Below, piece after piece: positions 54,302 through 64,000 of a DNA stretch of 64,000 bases; the first letter of the stretch is position 1; each line of letters begins with the position of its first letter. Made by a program: the position numbers and the translations under genes. A model generated the notes under the pieces. That model was not told where the DNA came from, made no database searches, and was given only the letters and a program-made list of their open reading frames with translations. This DNA is from Hygrocybe punicea (Eukaryota > Basidiomycota > Agaricomycetes > Agaricales > Hygrophoraceae). The stretch is taken from contig OY744464.1 in NCBI GenBank assembly GCA_963556145.1, positions 4,836,001 through 4,900,000 of the forward strand. The letters are read 5' to 3'.

Positions 54302-54997
54302 CAGCTGTTTTAGTTAACTAAACCAACAGCAATACTGTAAAAGCACAGTGCACTTTCACCAGCAATTGCTGGGCCTTGCAAGTGCTGTAGGTAGTTAAAC
54401 TGAGCTGTGTAGTAAAAGATACTGGTTTTACTAAGCCTGGTACTGGTGTAAAGGTTAGTTTTACTATGACCAGCAATTACTGGTGGGTAGTTTTACTATC
54501 CCTTGCATTTGCTGGAAGCTTAGTTTCACCATGCATTGCACTTGCTGTGCACTAGTTTTACCATTACTGTGCCCAACGCTGGCAGCACACTAGTGTTCCT
54601 AATATAATATAAAATGGAATTATTATATAATAATTCCGGCTCAAATAATTCCACCTCAAATTATATTAGGAAAAGCAGTTGCAGCAAGTGCTGGGCATGG
54701 TAATGGTAAAACCGGTGCATAGCAAGTGCTGATCACAGTAAAACCACTTGCACAGCAAGTGCAATGTATGGTGAAACTAAGCTTCCAGCAAATGCAAGGG
54801 ATAGTAAAACTACCCACCAGTAATTGCTGGTCATAGTAAAACTAACCTTTACACCAGTACCAGGCTTAGTAAAACCAGTATCTTTTACTACACAGCTCAG
54901 TTTAACTACCTACAGCACTTGCAAGGCCCAGCAATTGCTGGTGAAAGTGCACTGTGCTTTTACAGTATTGCTGTGGTTTAGTTAACTAAAATAACTG
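54302..54997. mobile_element. 696 bp palindromic MITE inside C1 gag
   Basis: Inverted arms of about 330 bp surround an AT-rich centre near 54600-54650. The ends are CAGCTGTTTTAGTTAAC and its counterpart. AGCAAGTGCTG and AGCAATTGCTGG motifs recur in each arm. It has no coding capacity. Flanks (CAATACAT, CAACAACT) could be a decayed 8-bp TSD. Confidence 0.8.
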
Positions 54998-55500
54998 CAA
55001 CAACTGCCGGTCGAGGATCCAGCGGTCGAAGTCATTGTGGGTGGAAGGAGCTGAGATGTCGATGAAGCGGTTGTCGGGTGTACGATGAGCGGGTTGGGTA
55101 ACGTTGACGATGAAGGTGTGGGTGAAGACGACGACATGGACGAGGACAAAGATGAAGGTGAAGACGGAGTTTTTGATGTCGAGAGCGAGTGTGACGTAGA
55201 TGGAGGATCTAACGAGGTCGAGGTCGGGGACGTAGGCGATGCGAGAGTGGAGCTAAGATCAAATGAGTCGGGTGTAATTGTTATGATCGGTATGTCGATC
55301 GATTCGAAGCTGTCAGATGAAAGATATAAGGGTGTATTCGATCCCGAGATGAGGGGAAGATTGTTGTGTCGAGCGAGGTGATCGGGTACTAGTTGGAAGA
55401 AGTCATCGTCGATTGTCAGGTCGAAGGCAGCTAGAGAAAGTCCTTGTTGAAGTGTTCTTCAAGGAAGGTCTCGAAGACGTCAGTCAGAGGGAGTGATACG
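54998..55500 (-). pseudogene. C1 Gag N-terminal region
   Basis: It is homologous to the region upstream of the Gag core in A2 (19061-19510), with conserved SLAAFD..IDDDFFQLVPDHLA and a Ser/Thr-rich run. A TGA near 55468 replaces an Arg codon seen in A. Confidence 0.7.
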
Positions 55501-55531
55501 GGAGGAGGAAGCTATGGTGATGCTAAACTAT

Positions 55532-55549
55532 TCCTTGCGGTGGGCTCCA
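55532..55549 (-). other. Primer binding site of C1
   Basis: TGGAGCCCACCGCAAGGA on the minus strand, 2 nt from the 5' LTR. Confidence 0.8.
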
Positions 55550-55551
55550 GA

Positions 55552-56346
55552 TGTAGTGGCGAGGTCAGAGTGGCTGCGGAACTGTAATCCTAGCCTGGGG
55601 TAGTCAGTGTAGAAGTGACTGGGAATAGTTAGCAAGCTTCAGATAGATAATAAAAGGACTAATGGTAATAAGCCACCGACTAAAACTACTAAAATCTAAC
55701 AATACCGATGTATCCCGACGATACCGACGATGTTGGGTACGGCAGGTCAAGTGTCAGGTGTCGAGCGGTATAACGACAAAGACGGTAGAAGGACAGGGAG
55801 AGTGTCAAGCAAACCGACGAGTTAAAAGAGTAAGTGATTTTGGTAGGAGACAGATTCTGAGTGGGAGAAAGCAGGGGAACTGGTTTCCTATTCAGAGACA
55901 GTGCTTGGGCACCGTTTTTATACTACAAATTTCTGTACCTAGATTCGGACGAGAGTCCTCGGCCGACAAGAGGAAACAAAGGAGAATAAAAATGGGGAAG
56001 TAGGAAGAGGGTTGCGAGGCGACCATGACAGGGAAAATGGGTGGAAGATATAAAAACCCATAAAAGATGTAATATACTTTACTATATCTCCATAAGGGAG
56101 ATGGTAGGTGCAAATAAGGCAAGTCCGATGTCAGGATCCCCGTCCGATGAGATCTATCTTCGATATTTGAAGTTCTGTGACTTTAGGAGTTTGGACCATT
56201 GTGTATGCGAGCGGCCGTGCTAGTCAGTAAGCATCGGGTTATGTCAGGTTTGAATGTGAGTCGTTGGAGGGGTCGGATTCGAGCGGGTTCAAGCGGATTC
56301 GTAATAAATCGGGTTTCTGGTCTCAGAGGGTCGAGGGCCCTCTACA
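55552..56346 (-). repeat. C1 5' LTR
   Basis: 795 bp with TG...CA ends. The TATA box and hairpin are near 55898-55923 (minus strand). Confidence 0.95.
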
Positions 56347-56350
56347 CCGA

Positions 56351-56786
56351 TCCACCATCTTTCTTGGGTACATTGAACTGTTTTAGCATGCTTCTCACGA
56401 CCAAATTGACTATGTGCAGAAAACAATGTATCCTGTCCGCATCACCCCTGAACTCTTTGATAATGGTCTTGAGCTCATCAATCATCATGTCGTTCAGCGA
56501 GGCATTATCGCATGTTACTCCAAGAATCTTATGCGTGATCCCAAAGTCCTGCAGCACGCCTGCAAAAGCCATTGCCAGATTGATTCCAGAGTGAGATTGG
56601 ACATTGTCAGCACAGATAATGCCTTCACAGGTGTGTAGCTTACCTTTGCCACCTTGACCACATCCAAGACCATGCTGATTGGCTTTCCCTCTGTTTCCAG
56701 GTGCACTGTCACAGCGACATACGCTTTGTGATTTGGCGATGTCCAAGCATCCGTCACAAAGCTCAGTTTCCCTTCATATTCCTATG
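56351..56786 (-). pseudogene. hAT transposase, catalytic block 1
   Basis: It contains TDAWTSPNHKAYVAVTVHLE (first catalytic Asp), an intron near 56640, then GVTCDNASLND (second catalytic Asp) and HCFLHIVNLVVRSMLKQF. The left end runs into the C1 insertion at KKDGGS. The right end is an intron acceptor (GGCATAG) at 56782. Confidence 0.85.
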
Positions 56787-58506
56787 CCAGGCTCAGATTA
56801 CGAGTTCTTTTAATAAATTAAAAGACTCATTCTTTATGAGACCTGGTTCAGTGAGGGTTAATAATTAATTAATTGATTAATCTAATTGCTCAGCGTCTCA
56901 AAGGAGTAAAACTTAAGGGGCAGGGGAAAAGAGTAGCAGGACGTGACCGGCCCTGAAACAGCAGCGTGGCCCAAATATTTTATAGAAAAGGAATACATGA
57001 ACGTGTTTTGAATGGGGAGGTGGGAGGGTTGACAAAAAGGTTGAAAGCACGAAACTACGTGTATGAAGAGAGAGCCTGTTAGTGGGGAATGAGATGAAAG
57101 AGAAAAAAGGTTTGACATACTCAAGGACGAGAGGAGAGAGCCCAGGGGGCACGAACTCGCTCTAGCATCCTTGAAAAAGGTGTGAGGAATGAAGGTCGGG
57201 GACTCAACGCTGTGGGCGCTGAGTCACTGGACCATAAAAATGGAGGTATCGTGTGGGCGATCAAGGGACTCAGGAGTCCAGGGACAGCAGAGTCCCAGAG
57301 GGTGCCGAAGGCAGCAATACAATAGAGAGACTTGAGCAATTAGACTTATGTAAACTAAGTTTAAAAACAATGATAAAGTTGATTGCCTATAGACAAAATT
57401 TTTTTGGGCAAGAGATATGATTCTACTTCTGATACTGGAAAATAACACCGTGTTGGGGCCATGTTTGGACAAGCTTACATAAGCATCCAGATATGGGTTG
57501 TCTCAGAAAATATAAACTACCTTCCAATTATATTCAAAATATTCATACTGACTTCAATTCTGATTGGAATCAGCTGAAAATCGAACTGCTGACTAAGAAA
57601 TTCATTGCAGGACAGGTGTGACAGTCACATGTGACCAATCTAACCAAATAAGGTAATTTTTGATATTATATACCAATTTTTTTACTGATTGCAATGGTGA
57701 CAGTCACATGTGACCAGTCTAACCATATAAGACAATTTTACACCATATATGCTAAATTTTGAACTGATCACAGGTGTTACAGTCACATGTGACCACTATT
57801 ACTATATTTCGAAATATCAGCCATATAAGCAGAAATGAGGTTAACTCAGATGATATACTGATATTTTTACTTAAAACATAAAATTTAATGTGATATTGCC
57901 ATATACATACATTATTTTATATGTCAATTATCTATTTCAAGCAAAATCACTTGTCAATCTTCATAACAATCATACAAATAATACTCCAATGACAAAAAAA
58001 AGACTTTGTTCATGCCATATGCAACATTGGCCCACTCAATCACAGCTGTCTTCATGTTGTGCAGCATTCAAGGTCATAGAGAAGTAGGGTTGAGAAAATG
58101 TAAGTCAATTATTATCATACTGTTTAGGGAGCAGTTATATTTGACAGTTGATCCATTGCTTCCTAAACATTTCTTTTACAGCTGAGAATATTATATAATG
58201 ATGCAGCACAAAAGACATGACAGTAAGAGAGGAGGTTGATGAACACTCAAGACATGCTATGTAGTTTGATTTATTCTACTTTTTACATTGCTAAGGTGAA
58301 AGGTGGGCTTTTTAGAACAATTGGCAATATACAACATATGCTATATGTCTTATACCACATGTAACATGCTTTATGCAATTTAATGTTATTGATTACTTCA
58401 TCATGAAAGTGGGGAGGGGGAAAAAAGAACTCATTCATGCCATGCACAGCACTGGCCCACTAAACAAGTTCACACAGAACGATACAACATGAGGCCACAG
58501 CATACC
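56787..58506. other. Insertion of unknown type within a hAT intron
   Basis: The hAT donor (MLQ then GTATGC, about 58507) and acceptor (56782) are 1.7 kb apart, where introns of this gene are usually about 50 bp. 56880-57470 has moderate GC content and no gene. 57480-58500 is AT-rich, with three tandem copies of TGACAGTCACATGTGACC (57614-57797) and a repeated TTCATGCCAT...TGGCCCACT block (about 58010 and 58434). No coding sequence is recognised. Confidence 0.5.
57610..57800. repeat. Three tandem copies of an ~85 bp unit
   Basis: Each unit holds TGACAGTCACATGTGACC, followed by TCTAACCA in the first two. Confidence 0.75.
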
Positions 58507-59362
58507 TGAAGCATCTTAGTGATCTGGACATGTGTCCAAGCAAAGACAAGATGGATGTCACACAAGACAGTGCTTGGTGACAGTGTGTAATAGTCTGGTC
58601 ATCCTGTTTTCATGAGAGACAGAAATCCACGATCATTGACAACCTCAAAGGGCCAGTAGTTTTCAGACACCCAGCAAATGATCTTGGCCCTGCAAAGTGT
58701 CAATCAGTGCTGGCAAGGATCAGAAAGAACATGGACTTTGTCTCCTGTTTGGTATGCTGGCGGTGCGAGTATGTAACCTTGTGTTTTCCCTTACGCTCAA
58801 ATGCCACCATGATTGAGCCGTTCCTTAGGATGGCCCCAGCAATCTTATCTCGGACTTCCTTTGGACTCTTTGCGGTGTCAGCCTGCTTGATTGTCTCATC
58901 CCCCCAACACATTTTGGCATGTTTATGAAGATTGCTTGTCGATGCATCTTTCTGATCCAGGAATCTTCTGATCCCAACGTCACAACCCTTCACCATGCAA
59001 ATGAAGACATGGCAATGACAACCATCTTTGTACTCAATGTGGGGTTTGGGCTGGAAAAAGCCATAAATCGGTGACATCCATTTTTTCTTTAGTTGCTCTG
59101 ATGGCAATCAGATCATCCTCCAGCTAACAGCACCTGAACAGAACTCACCAAGCTCAGCCTCCTCATCCTCAGGCTCACTCTCATTGGCAGAGTGTTTGTT
59201 TTTGTCAATTTCGGGTTCTGATGCAGCAACACGAGTATGCTGAGATGATGTGGGTGAAGATGGAGGATTAGCTGGAGCAGGAGCAGTGGTCTTTTTGCGT
59301 TTAGGGATATTTGCTCTGTGGTTGAGTTTTTTCTTTTGCTGGCTTGCTTGGCCATCTGTAGA
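58507..59362 (-). pseudogene. hAT transposase N-terminus with BED-type zinc finger
   Basis: Exon 1 (about 59362-59152) is Lys/Pro/Ser-rich and acidic at the end. A 51 bp intron (GTGAGT ... ATCAG) follows. Then comes a BED-like finger (C..C at 58990-59030, then TSNLHKHAKMC near 58930) and the EVVNDRGFLSLMKTG segment near 58640, which is frameshifted. It is the expected start of the hAT protein whose remainder lies to the left. Confidence 0.8.
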
Positions 59363-59489
59363 ATTAGCTGGGTTCCAATGTGCGAAGTATCCACAAGTAC
59401 GGATCAGCAGATCAGTGGATCCAGCAATTGGGATCCATACTCGTATCTGTATCTGCAATCCATGGAAATCCACCAAATCTGTGCACTTG

Positions 59490-60890
59490 CCTAGGTGCTG
59501 GAGGGTGGGTGATGGGAGGGAGGGATGCTGGGGGCCAGGGAAGGGTGTATGGAGTGAGGGGTGGCAATGGGTGGTGAGGAAATGGCCAGGGAGCGAAGTG
59601 GATGGGGGAAATGGAGAGGGGATGGATGGGGGAGAGCTCCTGGCCCAGAACAAGCAGCGGGAAGGGGTAAGTACATGAGGGAAAAGCAGGAGGGGGGTGG
59701 GTACTCACCTGTACTATTAGGGGTCCCCCGCGGCCCTCCCAATATCCCACCATCAATGAAGCAAGTGGGGACATCATCTCAGACATCCCCATTGTCCATG
59801 CCATGGTTTTTGTGGTCCAGATCGGTCGTGCCATTGAGTTGCGCAAGGGTGGCGACATGGATGGTTGCGACAGCGATATCTCAATGACACCGCCACCATT
59901 GACCACACCATTGCCAGTGGCAGCCCTCCATGTTGCCTTTGTCGTGTTCATTGCTGTGCGCCAAGTCCGCCACCACTGGTTTCGATGTTCGAGGCCGTTG
60001 GTTGAAAAGGTCGGGTGCGCTCCTGCGTGGCTTTGAGGACATCTGGGGTGGTGGTCTCTGTGCAAATCATGGTCATCATTCTCATCATCCTCATTTCCAT
60101 CATTGTTGAGGTGGTGGGGAGTGGGAGCGGGGCAGGAGGCAAGTTGGGAGGCCAGTGGGTGGTGGAAAAGCACATGTGACTGATCATATGGCTTTCAACC
60201 TTCCACCACCATCACCCACCCATTCGCCACACTCCCACTCCCCACCCCCTCAACAATGATGAAAACAATGACAACAATGACAACGGTGATGATTCGCACC
60301 AAGAATGCCCCCCCAGACATCCTCAAAGCTGTGCAGGAGCACACCCGACTTTTTCAACCATCGGCCTCAAAAATGGGAACCAGCAGCGGCGGACTGGGCA
60401 CACAGCAATGAAGACGATGAGGGCGATGTGGAGAGTCACCCACAATGAAGGCATTGTCAACAGCGTCATCATCATCGAGATATCGGAACTACCATCGCCT
60501 CTGCCACCATCCTCGCACAACTCGACGGTGGGACCAATTGGGATGACAAAACCCACAACGGAGACCATGGGGACATTGTAGATGACATCCCCATTGTTTT
60601 TGTTGATGGTGGGATGCAAAGGGGGCCGTGGGGGGCCTTAATGGTACAGGTGAGTACCCACCCCCCTCGGCTTTTCCCTCATGTACTTACCCCTTCATGC
60701 CACTCGTTTGGGGCCAGGAGCCCTCCCCCATCCATCCCCTCTCCGTTTCCCCCATCCGCCTCTCTTCCTGGACTGGACCTTTCCTCGCCACCCATTTCCA
60801 CCCCTCACTCCATGCACCCTTCCCCAGCCCTCAGCGTCCCTCCCTCCCATCACCCACCCTCCAGCACCCTTCACCATCATTTTTAGACCC
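59490..60890. repeat. Long imperfect inverted repeat (arms about 570 bp)
   Basis: The left arm (~59490-60060) and right arm (~60320-60890) pair in inverted orientation. For example, AAAAGGTCGGGTGCGCTCCT at 60006 matches the reverse of AGGAGCACACCCGACTTTTT at 60335. The spacer is ~260 bp. The arms are C/T- or G/A-rich and have no recognisable protein. It adjoins the hAT 5' end and may be a foldback element. Confidence 0.65.
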
Positions 60891-61501
60891 AATCCAGCAC
60901 CTCTGCAAAGGTGAGTACCCACCTGTTTGCCATCGGCGCCCCATGTATCATTGTTTTTTATTTCTTTTATTTCTCTTTTATTTTGTTTATTGTCATGTAT
61001 ATTAGTCTATATACAACATGTAGAACAATATATCTATGATATGTAACAAAATCTGCAAGAAAAGATGGTGGGACAGTGAAATAGTTGTGCTCAATGTCGA
61101 CGATGATGAGCGCACATGCCAGTAAGTGATGGGTGGGGCCATGGCAACGGTGATGGGAAAGCCTGAGCCCATCAGCACTCTTGTTCCTGACCAGACCTGA
61201 CATTCCTGAATGGGTTATTACTGTATATAGGACACTACAAATTTACTTATACATTACTATGTTAACTCACGGTTTGGTACACAAATTACAGCTGGGGAAG
61301 GGATTTTAGCAAACTAGAGCCTAATGATAGTGGCTGAGACTCATGATCAACCACTATCATTAGGCTCTTAGTGTGGGAAGGTCAGGTGGCCATATAGAAT
61401 CCTTAATAATGAAAATATTACTGCACAAAATATCACACAAACCACGATGACAAAACTATAATGGCCTTTCAAAACTCACAAACTGAATAGTTGAGCATTA
61501 C
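60891..61501. other. Intergenic sequence downstream of the CorA gene
   Basis: No gene is seen. It contains a T-rich tract (60955-60990) and an 18-bp-stem hairpin (61316-61333 with 61351-61368, 17 nt loop). Confidence 0.5.
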
Positions 61502-63992
61502 TCATGATTGCCTAATTGTAAATCTGTATGTAGAATAACCTCCAATTACTGCAAAAGCTGCAAGACATGCTATTATGGCAATAAACCAAGCATAACCCTG
61601 CCATAGAGAGAATGAGATTCATAGTTCCCAAAAAAATGACTTAAAACATACTCCAACACCCTGGCCTGGTACATGAACATTCATACCCCAAAGGCCTATC
61701 AAGCAGAATAAGTCAAAGGGCACATCAGCCAGTACCTGGTTCATACCTGTTACCAAGTTCATTGGGATGAGAACTGTACCAAGAGCTGTCAACTTTGAAA
61801 GCACATCATTTATTTGATTATTGGCATCTGTCATTTCAATTGAAATCTGTGCAAGATAGTTGGAATGAGAGCGCGAGAGAATCTTCTCGTAGTGATTGAG
61901 GTTTTGAGTCATGGTGATGAGATGGTCCTATACGTATTTGAACTCAGCATGAGATATCACAGAGCTTTCATGATCTCTACCTGAATATCAGACAAATAAA
62001 GGCCCTAGGAGAAGATCGCTTGTGTTAGGGAGCAATTAACTATAAATCTCTACTCACAATGTCGGACGTTGGTGCAACTTTCCAATTCTCGTTGCATCTT
62101 TTAGCCAATCCCTTCACAACATCGGCCTTGTTCCCCATGAGTCTCAATAAACCCATCACTTTCTTCCGACATGTGCCGATCCGCCTCAGCATATCGCTTT
62201 GCTCGGCATCTTTGATGATGAGTACCAGCTCGTCGATAGTGTCGACCTCATACTCGATGCTCTGAATGAGGGGACCGAAGGCATCCGTGATATCGTCGAT
62301 GAGCGCATAAGATATCCAGTCAGAAGTAACATTAATGTAGTCCTTGAGTTGTTTGATCCGGCGACGAACATTTTGAGGATGCGGTGTCGGGCGGAAGTGG
62401 AACTACAAATTTGAAAGTGGATTTTCAGTTAAGCATGTTCCAGATCGTCAAGAAGAAAAATTGAAATGAGTGCGGCAAATGCAGATGAGAACGTACCGAC
62501 AATGTACCCTCTCGAAATACGATAATATACATATTTAACGGCTCCAGGTGGGTGGGGCTATATGGGTCCTGATCAAAGCTGCGAAAGCAAACAAGATAGT
62601 AATTGCGGAAGAGTTCAATTTTTTCACGGGTCTCCTCCATCTGTATATCTTCGGTTGTGAGGGGGTGAATAGTGAAAACCTTGGGAACCCAATTCGAACA
62701 TAGAGGAAATTAATCATGAGAGTCAACGAAACAATGTTGAAGCCACGTACATGACTGAGCATCTTCATTTCATCATCTGTTGGACTCTGGACATCGAGCC
62801 ACCAAGTATTTCCCTCCGAATCATCACAGATGCCAACCGTGCCCCCGTTCAGCCCATTCCGCTGGTGGTCTGAATCAACATTAGGATTGTTGTGGTTGGT
62901 TAGGTGCTGTCCCCGTCCTTGGCCATTCATTGTGGAAGCTTCTCCGCAGGCGATTTCGGCAGTTCCAAAGCGCTTCAACGTCTCCCTCGCATTGAAAAAC
63001 GAGCCAGTCTGGGGATTGGGAGCGGTTGAGGGTCTACCCTCAGGTAGAGGTTTGCCGTCTGACCACATATGTTGCGAAGGTATACCCGTGAAGAGGTCTA
63101 AGAATGACTGGCCCTCGGCGGGAAGTTCACTGAGGCTGCGCGCATGTATGGTTGCAGAAAGGGTGTTGGAGTAAAAAGAGAAACGATATGGCCGGTCATG
63201 GCCCGTATTCAGCATCGTAGTCATTACACTACTGCCTGATATAGCAATTGGCGCACCGCTAGATGTGACAAGATCAGTGGTGGAGGGCGTAGGAGCGTGC
63301 CCACCCAAACGGGGGAGAGGTGGAGATGGAGCCCCCAAATTCCTTTCGAACAGAGCCACTTTTCCGCCTACTCCTTTACGGTGAACACGCGGGCCGGTGA
63401 TACTTTGGCTAAGCTTACGACTGGGCGGAAATCGCGGAGGGGTGGCGGATAAGTCAAATGTAGCTTCCGTCGGTTGGGGTTCAGTCGTAGTCTCCGCGTT
63501 CGGAGGCCTAGGAGAATTCGCGGAGAATGTTGCTGTTGGAGAAGATGCACCTAGACGCGCCTTTTCCTCTAGAGCGAAATCCTCCATGAGTGTAAAGTTG
63601 AAACTAGAACGGGAGGCTTTGGCTTGGTATCTCGGCAAGCCGAAGATGGACGAAGATGGATCTTCAGTATCTGCATCTGAGTGCGGCAGACCAATGGGCA
63701 TTCGAAGGGAAGGATCATGTAGTTGTTGCAGTTGGTTACGTAGGTCAAGAGAAGAAGCTCGAAGATGTGGACGCAATGTTCCATCATTGGCGCCAAATTC
63801 ATCATCAGCACCATGGTTTATTTCTCCTTTGGCTATGTCAAGGTGGTGTTGTTCGTGGGGAGATAAAGGTGAGATGAGAGAATGTGGATGCTCGTGCGGC
63901 TGCGATATGGGCTCATAAGGAGAGACGCCTGGCGCAACAGACACCGTTTCTCTCCGTGCTCGGGAGAGATGCATCGCCATATCTACGTCCAT
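61502..63992 (-). CDS. CorA-like magnesium transporter, Alr/Mnr2 type (7 exons)
   Basis: Exons are 62751-63992, 62497-62679, 62058-62402, 61981-62004, 61747-61927, 61652-61695 and 61502-61597. All introns have GT...AG ends, and the joined frame is open for 704 codons. The ~410-residue N-terminus is Ser/Pro-rich and presumably cytosolic. The CorA domain begins at VFTIHPLTTEDIQ. It carries SFDQDPYSPTH, a long helical stalk (RRRIKQLKDYI to EVDTIDELVLIIKD) and a first membrane helix ending in the pore signature GMN (LWGMNVHVPG, 61695-61660). A second helix (YAWFIAIIACLAAFAVIGG) and a short tail follow. Fungal relatives transport Mg2+ across the plasma membrane (Alr1/2) or vacuole (Mnr2); which applies here is not clear. 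The ATG at 63992 is 8 bp from the window edge, so a longer N-terminus is possible. Confidence 0.9.
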
Positions 63993-64000
63993 CGTGCGTT

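Larger units (their letters stand above)
8915..56346 (-). mobile_element. C1: Ty3/Gypsy retrotransposon, heavily interrupted
   Basis: The TSD is CCGA at 8911-8914 and 56347-56350. The 5' LTR is 55552-56346 (795 bp). The 3' LTR is split into 8915-8931 and 34483-35260. Internal order on the minus strand: primer site 55532-55549, gag (55480 to 53389, then 43745 to 43610), protease (42708 to 41521), RT-RNase H-integrase (41550 to 37042). An opposite-strand accessory gene lies at 35447-36770. Insertions within it are D1, solo G, solo B, solo D (with A1) and a MITE. It is more diverged than A1 and A2 and all its genes carry stops. Confidence 0.85.
3757..59480 (-). mobile_element. hAT transposon torn apart by nested insertions
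   Basis: Five minus-strand segments encode successive parts of a single hAT transposase in the correct order: BED-type zinc finger (right), TDAWTS catalytic block, acidic linker, post-linker core, dimerisation domain (left). At each break the reading frame and the TSD of the insertion support direct continuity, for example CCGA at 8911-8914 and 56347-56350. Left and right ends are approximate. Subterminal GGATAC-like repeats occur near 3760-3850 and 59400-59460, as in many hAT elements. No convincing 8-bp TSD for the hAT itself is seen. Most of this span is later insertions. Confidence 0.7.

Noticed and set aside
59561..60169. Several overlapping frames in the inverted repeat
   Set aside because: Low-complexity Pro/Ser or Gly/Trp translations in both orientations, not supported by splice-consistent homology.
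1..64000. tRNA or rRNA genes
   Set aside because: None was recognised by eye; a covariance-model scan would be needed to exclude decayed copies.

Overview
The window looks like repeat-rich DNA of a basidiomycete fungus, probably an Agaricomycete. Genes have many 46-94 bp introns with GTRNGT donors. The mobile DNA is mostly Ty3/Gypsy, hAT and Tc1/mariner-type, and stop codons typically arise by CGA to TGA change. Only one ordinary host gene is recognisable: a seven-exon CorA/Mnr2-like magnesium transporter at 61502-63992 (minus).

Layout. 1-3290 is a Tc1/mariner-like element with terminal inverted repeats of about 400 bp. It carries a DDE transposase (minus) and a convergent SAM-domain gene (plus). 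A truncated second copy of its end lies at 3354-3680. From about 3757 to 59480 the ground sequence is one hAT transposon on the minus strand (C-terminus left, N-terminus right). Its gene pieces line up at 3895-5139, 5405-5492, 8736-8910, 56351-56786 and 58507-59362. Everything between them is nested insertion, placed by target-site duplications (TSDs).

Nested map, with names used here: hAT > Ty3 element C1 (8915-56346, TSD CCGA) > element D1 in the 3' LTR of C1 (8932-34478, TSD TCGG) > element A2 in a gene of D1 (10688-27619, TSD ACGC) > non-autonomous element B1 in the 5' LTR of A2 (10742-16577, TSD CCGC). A Copia-like insertion also lies in that LTR (16635-18288, TSD ACGCA). D1 further holds solo LTRs of families B and A and a short-LTR element E2. 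C1 further holds solo LTRs of families G, B and D and a 696 bp palindromic MITE; the solo D holds a second full element, A1 (43834-52858, TSD CCGC). The hAT itself also took a hAT-type MITE, short-LTR element E1 and solo LTR H.

How the genes work together. A, C and D encode a Ty3-type Gag; A and C also encode Protease-RT-RNase H-Integrase. A, B, C and D share one primer binding site. A, C and D all carry, antisense to gag-pol and just inside the 3' LTR, an intron-containing gene for a coiled-coil protein with a Zn(II)2Cys6-type cysteine cluster. Its spacing is CX2CX6CX7CX2CX6C, and TCACGTGA lies about 95-115 bp upstream of its ATG. D1 has kept Gag and this gene but has no pol. All copies in the window carry lesions. 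The antisense gene, its conserved upstream site and the uniform NCGN 4-bp TSDs are the most unusual things here.
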